Below are positions 11,690 through 64,000 of a DNA stretch of 64,000 nucleotides, piece after piece. Position 1 is the first letter of the stretch. Each line of letters begins with the position of its first letter. The DNA lies in the NCBI GenBank assembly GCA_013433145.1, contig CM024189.1, positions 4,894,501 to 4,958,500 of the forward strand. The letters run 5' to 3'. Both the position numbers and the translations under genes were made by a program. Source of the stretch: Ascaris suum (Eukaryota; Nematoda; Chromadorea; Rhabditida; Ascarididae). The notes beneath the pieces were generated by a model that did not search any database, was not told the origin of the DNA, and saw only the letters and a list, made by a program, of their open reading frames with translations.

Positions 11690-14600
11690 ATGGACGAAAG
11701 TGACCTCGATGACAGGTATGCTTTTTTTCTTCTGAAGTCTGTGAAATTTTGTTACTTCTTTTACGCAGTGGCTAAGCTTTTGTTACTTTGTTATCTCTGT
11801 GAAATTTGTTAAAATTTTGTTACTTCTGTGAAATTTTTCGAGATGCCTATGGGTTGGTACTTCTTTTACGCAGTGGCTAAGCTTGAGTTGTGAAGAATTT
11901 GCCGAGAAATTCACTGCGACTATGTATTTTACTGTTGGTCGCGTTATTTTACAGACAAATTTCTTCATTTTTCTTAGTTTCCTTTCATTTCTTTTTTGTT
12001 GATTTTGTCGTCCTTGCTTTCATTCTTTCTGATCATTACTTCTGCCTGGCAAAGCAGAAATATTCTTTTAAAATATCGCAATATTTATTTCTTTGCCGTT
12101 CTTACTTTTTTCTAATATTCTTGTATGCCTCCCACAAATGGCCTTTTAGTGAATAAATTTTCTACATTTAATCGAGTGTTGATAAATTTGGCAGTTGTTC
12201 TATGAGCTACATGGTTGTTTTTTTTACAGCTGGCGCCTTGAAATTTCTAACGATCCTTTTTGGCGTTCTTTGTGCTGAAATCAATTCACCGAATCCTCGA
12301 ATCGCATCAGTTTGAAGCGACTAAAAGGCAGTCACATACGGAATCTGCTTTGATTGCCTTTAATAAGTTAAAATATTTTGTTTCTGCCGGATGCCGTTTA
12401 TTTAGCAATAAATGTTGCGAGGATGTGTTCACAACTCATTGCAATTTTCCTAAGAGAACAGCTTTTTCAACCTTTAAACCCGATAACTTTTCACTGCTGT
12501 GGTTCTCGTGCTTTGTAGTTGAAAGTGCCAAGGATGATCTCTGTATAATGATTTCTGATAAAGTGTAAATAATATGGAGAAAGTGGAAATTAACGGAGGA
12601 GAATGGGAACAGCCATTTTTTTAAAACAGTGATCATAATGTATGGGCTCTGTAAATCCATTGTTGCAGACTTGCCGAAAGGCTTATCCAGGAGTTGGAAC
12701 AAGAGGAGGGTGCGGCTAATGTGCTGTTGGAAACAGGAGGAACTCAAAGTTTCCAGTGCGAGTGGGGTTCCTGCTTTGGCATGTTTGATACACAAGCGAA
12801 TTTGATTGATCATGTGCTTGCAGCACACATTCAGGTCAGCACTGCTTTTCTTGACTCCATTCACAAAATGGTATTTGCACTGCACTGCTAAGTGAATGTA
12901 GAAATACTAAGAGAGGATATCGTTTATTCCAAAATTTTCAGTTATTCCACACAGAGCATATCGTCAGATGTATAGTAACATTTATTCATGACATACATTT
13001 ATGAAATTGAGTCATATAATCTTATACTGGCTTAGAGAAGAAACTTGGAAGAAGAGCTTCGGACCTACGAGAATGTCGCTTCGCCTTAAATTAGAACGTG
13101 TTTCCTTAATTGTAAGATTAAAAGATTTTTTCAATAAAAACACTTCGACCGTAAACAATGGAATACTCAATCGAAACGAAAGACTCTTGCGTTTGATCAT
13201 ATGGATGGTGAGTCGTATCTGTTAAGTCATTTTGTCTGTGATGATTTACTTCTGAGACATTTTCGCGGAGTTTGCTTCGGATTTGCTGTGATAAAAATGT
13301 TTGAGGTGAAGAGATAATAAGGAGCCGTTGTTATTTCATTTTTATAAGCAGAAGAAAAGGCATTGAAGTATGCGACTGATGAAGAATGCTTCAATTAGTA
13401 CTGTTTTTCTGAGATTTTCTATCTCTTTTACAAGATAGTCAGACAGAGGTGTTATCGTGTCGCCTGCTTTTAAGGGAACGTAAAAAGCAGTTAAAGTAAT
13501 TTAGCCGCGGATGTCGAGGAGATGTTTTTGTTCTGTGGTGAGGATGTATCTTAGAATCTTAGAAGATAGATTCAAGACTCATCACATGCCAGTGCCACAC
13601 TCATCGTAGGCCATTTATTTGTACTGATTGTCGTTGTGGCAATATATGGAGCACTAACTTGTTAAGGCATGACAGTTGGCCAGCCTGCATAGGTTCTAAG
13701 TTAGATGGAACTTGTGTTGCAAGCATGTGAGTACCGGCATGTGAAAAAACTCATTAGTAAGCAAGTATGCGTTATGGTCTTTGTACCACGCATTTGCCAT
13801 TTTCGTATTCATTCATACAACAGAATATGTTGGAATGGCCCCACTGAATAGAATTGCAATTGGACTTGACTACTATAGAAGTCTTAGCTAAGTGTGTTAC
13901 TCGTGACCTCACTTGGAAGCTTTGCGGTTGAAATGATGTAATCCTTCTACCTTGTAGCACGATACCATCCGATTGTCTTCGTGTGATAACCATCATAGAT
14001 ATTCGAAAAGGAACATTGATCCTATGCGGCGAGATTATGATAAGTAATTTCGGCACTAACAACTGAATCAAATTCCACTGAATGCATTTCAGCCCCCGCA
14101 CTGTGATGCTTTGTTGGAGCATATAAGGAGTCTGAGAACGGACGTGAATGTGCATACTCAGAGACGGCTTTATACGTGTGAACACATCAACTGTGGAAAG
14201 AAATTCAAACTTGAAACTGAATGTGAGAAACACCATTATCGGGCTCATTTGTTGCCAGTAAGTTGTTAAGTTAGGTTTCTTTGTGGCATAATCTCAAATT
14301 GTCATGGGAAGAATGCACTATGACCGTGAATTACCATAGATACATCGGAGCGTTTTTCAATTCCCATGTGGAAGTTAGCAAGACAGTAAAAAAGTACACT
14401 TCTAGATTTTCTGTACCATTCTTAGTCGACTTTTTCGACTTTGGGATATTTTGGCAGTTCCGCTTTGGTGCAGAACAGTTGCACAATAGGAGCTTGCCGT
14501 TTGGGCACGTTGATGCACTTGGCCTGTCGCTAGTGTCAGGTGACATAGCCGGAGAAGTTGTAGCGGCGTGAACCGAAACGCTGTTCGGAATGGGATACAC

Positions 14601-16864
14601 TGATACAAAACCTGCTTACAACTGTGATCTTTTTCTTAGTGGAGCTGCAAAGCGGAAATAACATTTAACGAAGCACGAGTTGAAACATGTGCAAAAATCC
14701 ATTCCAATAAAAAATTCGTTATTAGGAAGGGACGTATCAAGAAAACTGGTGCCGAAATTGCTCGTTTGTTGATTTTCCTAGGATCGTTGCCGAATGTCAT
14801 GTTTACCGGTTGTCATGATGTTCAGCAGCAGTTAGGGGTTCATCGCACTGAATTTGCTTGCTGCATAATCGTCTGTGCACCATGATCGCGCTAGTGCCTC
14901 ATTGTTTCGCCCTCAGAGCATCCTAGTGCCATGTCGACGGCGTTTCATTACAAATAGAGATCCTGGAAGGATAATTTCAGAGACCTTATCAATGCACGAT
15001 CTCGGAATGTATCAAACACTATGCGGAACTGTCAAGTTTGCGAGAACATATCAAGAAAGTGCACGGCGAAGAGGTATACGAGTTGTGGAAACAAGAAAGA
15101 AAGAGGAACATGAGTCGTGCAAGCAGCACTGCGTCTTCAACAAAACCTTCTGCAAGGTACTTTGTTTCTTCAGCTTTTTATCTAGCTTAAGCAGCATTGC
15201 AGCTGTGATTATGGCATTGTCGACTCTCCTTGTAACTGGGACCGCTGTGGTAAATTTTGGAAATTCTTTTTTGGCCTCATATTGCTGCAACAAACGATGT
15301 TTTACACGGGAGTGCTTTAGAGCGTCTCGTTTTGATATATGATAATAATGATCCCAGTTACATGACAGGTATCCAGTTTTGATACATCCCAGTTACATCA
15401 TAAGCAGTCTGCCTGCTTATGATCTCAAAGTCTTTTTTGTGGCTCGTAGAACTGTATAGGCGAGTTCAGTGAATCGGTAGAAGTATGGCAGCTACATATG
15501 CCAGCAGCCAAGTGGCGTCTTTGTCGATTGCAGACATCGGATATGCAGTCCGTGATCTCATGGATCGGAATCCATTCGATTTTGAAATAGAATTTCCACT
15601 GCTCTAAAATTTCACCTGAGGCGTTCAGAGTCGCTAGTTATAAGTTAGTGGACTGCAGAACAAATTTATTGAATGTTTTTGCAAAATTTTGATGGACTGT
15701 TACCGACTCATAATGGAATTCTACTCACTGTTGTGGTTACCCGTATTGTTTCAGAAACTGAGTGTTTAAAATGTTCAAAAAACTTCCAGTCTGTTATCTT
15801 TTTGCAGATTTCCATGCTTCCCACCAGTGGGGCAAGGCTGTAAGTGTTTTCGACGTTGAATCGTCGACGCGTTCAAGGCTGAATTCAAATTCGGCTTTAA
15901 GATAATTCGTGATTCTTCTTATGTACCTATCCAGTTGCAACCTTCGTTTCCTTCCTCTTCCCTCCCTGCCTCCTTCCTCCCCCACCTTTCCCTCGATAAA
16001 ACGATATGCCAACTGTTGTCGTTGCAACGGAAACTAATTCTAACATTGCTCCGAGTTGTGTTTAGAATAGAATTACATTGATACGGAACAATCTGCTTCC
16101 CGAAGCTGTAGAAGGAAGAAGTTTTTCTGTTCCTGAAAGTCGATCGACCAGCGTGATCTCCATGAATTCATTGATTTTCTCCACTGATTTGCGCAACGTT
16201 CGAACGAGTTCTTCACATATTCCATTTTCCACTGTAATCTTACCTTGTGTCTTTTCTTAGTTCTCATCCGTGACTGTTCTCAGTCTTCATTGATTTGTGA
16301 CTTTTTGGCAGTTTTCATAACTATGCGTCAGCTATGTTTTCCTTCCTCCGATAATTGCTATTTATCGTGTGGATGAAGACCACCCAGCCTTAACGGTCAG
16401 CACCTCTGTAACGTGTTCAACTGCTACAAGCCATTTTATCAACGCCGTATGTGGTTGGAACTTTTTTTGACAGATCGGCTTCGTTAATCAACATGAGGAA
16501 GCCCAAGGGATTTGCTGATGTAAAGCTGAACCAGAAGGTAAAATTATTTTCTCGAACAATCCTGCTTTTCAATGAATTATTTTTTATCCTCCATCTATTA
16601 GTTTAGCCAATAGTTTTCTCGCATGTTAGCACCAAATGTGATCTAAAATTTGAGGTAAAGTTAGTAGTAGGTCTATATGTTTGCATGGCATTTATTCATT
16701 TACTGTAATTTCAGTGCGGTGAATGAGTGTAATATTTCAGCGTGGAACAGTCGCTGGCTATGATCAGCGGAAACGAATCGCATTCAGGTCAATCAGGAAC
16801 TCGTTCAGAAATGCATGCAGATGCTGTCGATGAGCTGCAGCAGGAGGGCACTAGTGACGGTTAG
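11690..16864 (+). CDS. GLI/TRA-1-like C2H2 zinc-finger protein
   Basis: Exons supported: 11690-11715 (MDESDLDD), 12669-12834, 14093-14257, 14981-15156, 16474-16537 and a last exon from 16741. Finger 1 (CEWGSCFGMFDTQANLIDHV) matches GLI finger 1 (C-x-W-x3-C, FDTQ, L-x2-H). Finger 4 (YTCEHINCGKKFKLETECEK, then H-x4-H) and finger 5 (YQCTISECIKHYAELSSLRE, then HIKKVHG) match GLI/TRA-1 fingers 4 and 5, including the VHG end. Exon phases agree from finger 4 to finger 5 and into 16474. Fingers 2 and 3 are not resolved: only a possible 33-nt exon at 12942-12974 and the tail LLEHIRS of finger 3 are visible. The last exon is ambiguous: the frame predicted by phase stops at 16833, while a more protein-like frame stops at 16864. 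The product is much shorter than C. elegans TRA-1. Presumed nuclear DNA-binding regulator. Confidence 0.75.
11753..11884 (+). repeat. Imperfect direct repeat in intron 1 of the zinc-finger gene
   Basis: The block TACTTCTTTTACGCAGTGGC plus TAAGCTT occurs at 11753-11779 and again at 11858-11884, 105 bp apart. The stretch between them contains three reiterations of a GTGAAATTTTGTTACTT-like unit. It looks like slippage or local duplication a few tens of bases after the first splice donor. Each block contains an ACGCAG that could act as a weak splice acceptor. Confidence 0.8.
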
Positions 16865-19863
16865 CTTTGCTTGCAATTATTCACGATGTGGACTAGTATT
16901 GTCTGTCCTATAAAGGCTTTTTACAAAACAACAAGAAAAAAGTGGGAAGACGCTCCACAGAGCTGTGATGATGTGCACTTTTCGCAGTTCATTTGAGGTT
17001 GAGCAGTTGTGCACACTAGTAGCAACTTGAGGTCATTGGGTTATGAATATGTGCAGTAAGTTTATCTGAGGAAACGCCTCACTAACGTAGCTTAAATACG
17101 AAACTTTTTGCTTGCTCATTTTACATCACACTTCCACGAGCTGCATGTTTCAAAAGCTGTTAAGAAGGTTGGAATGTTTGGGAGAGCTTGTTTCACATAT
17201 CTTGCGCTTCCTTATGCTGCCACACAGTGTCACGAGTGAAACTCGTCGGAATGTTATTTGCAACGAATTAGCCGGTATTATCGCGCTGCAGATACCACCA
17301 AATCTGGTTAAAAGTGAAGAAGATGAATATTGAATTGACGCCGTCCTGCTGTTTCAACAACTGCACTTGATCGTTTTCTGTGAAGAACAAGAGAATTTTT
17401 GTGCTTGTGATAAAGTTGACTTCTTGTGTATATGAGATCGATGCTTCCTGACTTCCGTGACTAACGTGTTACTCGTTTTACAAGCCCACTTTCTGAACAC
17501 CTCTATGTGGCATCAACCAGCTGAAGTATGTCGTTATTGACGGCAGTTACTAGCGGATAGCTACAATACACCTGGCTTGTCATTCAGAAGGGATCTGTTA
17601 AGTTTTCTCGGTGCGTTAAACTTCCTTTCCATTGCTGGGAGGCAACCTGCTAGATTGCAGTTTTTTAGTCGACAAATCGCGCTTCTTTCTTGAAATCGAA
17701 TCCCTCTTCACAACTTCTAGAGCGATTCGATTAACAGAGTGGTAGACAGCCCTGTTTACGTCGTCAGAAGACTATCTGTATATTGGTCAACATCATCCTC
17801 TTGTATTGCAATCCACTCGCCGAATTCAAGACCTGTTAAAGTTATGATCACCCGAGTTGTCGACGTTATGTAATAACTGACTTGCTGATAATAATTTTAT
17901 AATGCTCTTTTCTTGTGTAATCGGTACACTGTCCGTGATCGTACCTCTGAGTTCCTTCTTTCATTTATCCACTCTCTGTGCCCGTTTTCCGTTATTTGTC
18001 ATATGTTTGCCCTAATTGGACGTTACATGTACGAGTCGAGTTCGCTTTGATTTCGCTTACTGAACTCGAGAGTTTCGCTTTGAAAGAACTCAGGATGTGG
18101 AAGTTACTTGAATTGATCACCTCACATACCAAGCACTTCTTTGTATGGTTCGTTCACTGCTGCTCAGTTGTGTTTCTTGTGGATATGTTTCCGGTCTCAT
18201 GTGGATATATCTTTTATTACAGTTTTCCCACATAAACAAATCGTTGAAGTGTGCTTACAACTTTGTGTCGCAAATGAGCCAAAACATTTCAAGAGATGAG
18301 CAAAGTGCCTGCGACAAGTGTTAGAGGCACACAGCCAACAAAAAGCGTTGCAATGAAGCAGCACCAAAGCGAGATGAACAAATACGAAGCTTAGAAAAAC
18401 GTTCGCGGACGCTTTGCGCACTCGATGCAAGAACACAACAAACTGCGAGAATGCAACAAATTCTCCCAAAAGGAACAATTTTTTATAGCACTTCTGCAGC
18501 CACAGAACGTCCACTCACGACAAACAACGCCAAAGTTTAAACGATCGGCCGATTGTTAAAACAAATCGCGACTCTGTAGTTGCTGAAACGAGCCGAATTC
18601 CGAACCGCCATACCTGAGGTCGAGTAAATCCAAGCTGCCGCTGCAGCTCGAGTGTTTCAAAGATGCTGGCCCACTCTAACGACCTACAAAATGTTGTCAA
18701 AACGGAGAAAACAAATGAACACAAGTTGCACAATTAGCCACACATGCATATCTGAAAGCCTGCGTTTATACTTACACGGCTTCCTCGCATCTCGAATTGT
18801 CAATTAAAGTGAAACATTCACGCCATCAGACGTTTACATGCTACGTCGGAAGCGTTTGCATAAGACAGAGAAATAGATCACAACACAAACAAGTAACGAC
18901 GGAATGAAGCTTTGCACTCGGTCTATGGTGAACTTTGATGATGTGGTTAGGGATGTTAGCTCAGTCTGTTCCTCCTTCGTTAAACCATTTCTGCTTGCGC
19001 CGTTGATTGCTGCACACGTCACGTCCGATCAGTTGCGATGGTCTCTGCTCGTGTATCAAGTTTCACACAGTATCAGACAGTGTCTAAACCATTCAGAGTA
19101 ATATATTATTGCGCATATACATAGACTTTAAGTACCTGTCCGAATGGATGATGGGATGAGAACAACAGATTCCGGAAAATACAAAAACAGAAGCGCAAGA
19201 CTTGTATTTGAAGAAGTATGGCAATGCAAACATATTTGTACGTATATGCGCGGATGTATGTGCATGTTCCAAATTACATATGCACACACATTTTATTATA
19301 TAGGTACGTGAGCACAAAAAAGAATATTCGTTATTTTCGTTATCAAAAGGTGATGATCGCTTTGAAGGTTGCTTGATTTCTCTGTGTATGGAATTCTTTC
19401 ACGTGGGTGAACTAGTAAGAAATCTGTAATCGACGGTCACTACTTCCACTTCGTTCATTTGATGGCACACTACTGAGTTCTTTCATCCGTCTCACTTGCT
19501 GAAAAGAGAATCTCATGTGCTTTGACTAGACGCAGGGTGTGACCAAGGAATTTTAAGAGAGATCAACTAAATCACGACCACCAGAAATACTTCCATAGCC
19601 AATTAGTCCGATGCAAAAAAAAAGAAAAAAAAAAACCAATTCAACAACTGTGTTTTCATGCTGCTGTAAAGAGTAGCTATTTAGCGGCAGTAGTTGAACT
19701 TTTATTGCCGCGCTTCAAATTTTCCGCACAAGAATTACGACATCTTCGAATGAAGTTGTTTTTTTATCGAAGTCCCGTGCGCTTTGTTGTGTCAGCTGGC
19801 GGCATTATTGAGATGGATGTGTTTGCGTGACGTTGTTGGTTGTCTTATTCGTTCGACGTGTAG
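16865..19863. other. Intergenic region between the zinc-finger and glycogen synthase genes
   Basis: No conserved coding sequence was recognised. A 73-codon frame at 17112-17333 ends in SEEDEY, but no good splice acceptor precedes it, so it is not called as an exon. An A-rich tract lies at 19614-19637. The 3' UTR of the zinc-finger gene probably occupies the first few hundred bases. Confidence 0.5.
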
Positions 19864-20285
19864 TGGAACCTCATTAATGCTCCTGGTTGGTGTGGGAAGC
19901 GTTTCTTTTCGAAAGCGTTATCTAATCTCTGATGTTGGTAGCTGTGAACTCGCACGAGCTCAAGAAACGGTGGTAGCAGTTTACCGAGCCGTGAGGTGTG
20001 CCTGAACCTTGAAATTCGCGCAGAGTCCATTTTGCAGACTTCTACCTGGACATGCCTTGCAAAATCAATATGTACCTTGCTGGAAAGTCTTACCGTACAA
20101 TTTATCAACTGACCAATTGTTTGTGTTGTCACAAGTTAAGCAGTTGAAAACCAAGTCAACTGTTTATTGTTTTCTGCTTGTTCCTATTGTTTTTCTTTTC
20201 CAAATGAGTAATAGAATCCATTATACTATCAAACTTGTTGCTTCTTTTGACCTTTTTTGAATGATTCTGCGACGATAGAGTCGAC

Positions 20286-20296
20286 CGCACTTGCAG
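20286..20296 (+). promoter_or_regulatory. Candidate trans-splice or 5'-UTR splice acceptor of glycogen synthase
   Basis: The sequence CGCACTTGCAG ends 28 nt before the start ATG and is followed by TTTGTGAATTTAATTTCGG. In nematodes an acceptor this close to the ATG is commonly where a spliced leader is added. It could equally be the 3' end of an intron in the 5' UTR. The same sequence is present in the duplicate copy near 4920. No TATA box or other promoter element was identified with confidence. Confidence 0.35.
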
Positions 20297-20324
20297 TTTG
20301 TGAATTTAATTTCGGCTTTAAAGC

Positions 20325-63230
<42,906 letters not shown>

Positions 63231-64000
63231 TTCCCATCATCGACGTGATTCGTTTTTCTTGCTAGGTCTTGTTAATGTTTTCTTTGATCCATCGTCACTA
63301 CGCTACTCATACTGCATCCTAATTGATACTAATCTCCCAGTAAAAGAGGTGATTCTCCTCTTAACTGAGCTTTATATGCATCGCTGCCATGTTTTGTTAC
63401 GTATGCTCAGCCTAGACGATTGGCAACGTGTTCACTGAAGCACTTCGCATCAGTTGAACGGTTATGGCCGTCTTTTATGTGGCTATTTCTTTGTCCTAGA
63501 GGTGTTGATCTTGTGAAATGTCGTATTTTTTATGTGTTACACATATAAGGGTGTATACGTCGATGTACACACCGGTACCGCAGATTTATGCTATACTTCG
63601 GGCTGAACATCGGAGGAGGCAAATCGCTTCTAATAAACAAACGCATTTCTAAGTCAGTTGTGAGTACTATACTACCCTACTTTCTCTGAGTGCCACTGGA
63701 GTTACGAGTCGTCTTGTTCTAGTTCTCGTGAATATTCTTGTGCATTTGTTACTTGTGCTTCCGCAGGTATAGTTTTTCTAACGGTTATTTAAATGTAGGC
63801 AAAGTTGTCGACAAGAAGGCAATGAGATGGCCATTGATACGGCTACAGATGATACGTTTTAGTCTTTAATGTTTCTTGGTGTTTCAGGCTCATCGTCGAG
63901 TGACAAATTGTCTCATATTAATGGAAATAAATAGGTTTTTACTTTCTGTTACAGTCGCACATCCTGCTGTCAGGGCGTTAGTGAAAAGCCTTGTTGGACT
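63231..64000 (+). other. 3' flank of glycogen synthase
   Basis: Non-coding sequence after the TAG stop. The first AATAAA downstream is at 63632-63637, about 400 nt past the stop. A second AATAAA lies near 63926. Either may direct polyadenylation. No further gene was recognised before the window ends. Confidence 0.6.
63632..63637 (+). terminator. Candidate polyadenylation signal of glycogen synthase
   Basis: AATAAA in AT-rich sequence about 400 nt after the stop codon. This would give a 3' UTR of roughly 420 nt. Confidence 0.5.

Noticed and set aside
12260..12568. 102-codon ORF in intron 1 of the zinc-finger gene
   Set aside because: No domain, no fitting splice sites and background composition; a chance frame.
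17112..17333. Frame ending in SEEDEY after the zinc-finger gene, considered as its last exon
   Set aside because: No convincing acceptor precedes it, and stops in the 16741 exon already close the reading frame.

Overview
The window looks like nuclear DNA of a nematode, probably a parasitic species with a large, repeat-rich genome. Splice acceptors are short and U-rich and end in UUUCAG or UUGCAG. The metabolic gene is cut into many small exons. A glycogen synthase, a GLI/TRA-1-type zinc-finger protein and a rhodopsin-class GPCR read through as animal genes. I cannot decide between an ascaridoid and a strongylid from this sequence alone.

Layout. Positions 1-11,700 are gene-poor: coding-like fragments, probable transposon remnants, a GC-rich inverted-repeat element, and a 1.2-kb segment (4485-5671). 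That segment is a second copy of the start of the glycogen synthase gene (upstream region, first exon, part of intron 1). A small plus-strand gene at 11,690 to about 16,864 encodes a GLI/TRA-1-like C2H2 zinc-finger protein. After about 3 kb without recognisable genes, the intact copy of the 1.2-kb segment (19,864-21,068) begins the glycogen synthase gene. I could assemble that gene completely: 18 exons from 20,325 to 63,230, 698 codons, every splice phase compatible and no internal stop.

The 17.9-kb intron 11 of glycogen synthase (39,652-57,549) contains a complete-looking neuropeptide-type GPCR gene on the same strand (51,567-54,809 as modelled). It also contains all four long (AT)n tracts of the window. 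The 9.3-kb intron 8 holds a decayed mariner-like transposase on the minus strand and a perfect 22-bp hairpin.

Glycogen synthase elongates glycogen from UDP-glucose. The protein keeps the Glu-x7-Glu catalytic motif, the arginine cluster that senses glucose-6-phosphate, and N- and C-terminal serines placed like the known phosphorylation sites. The zinc-finger gene would be a DNA-binding regulator and the GPCR a plasma-membrane receptor. Nothing in the sequence ties the three genes functionally, apart from nesting and the duplication that flanks the zinc-finger gene.
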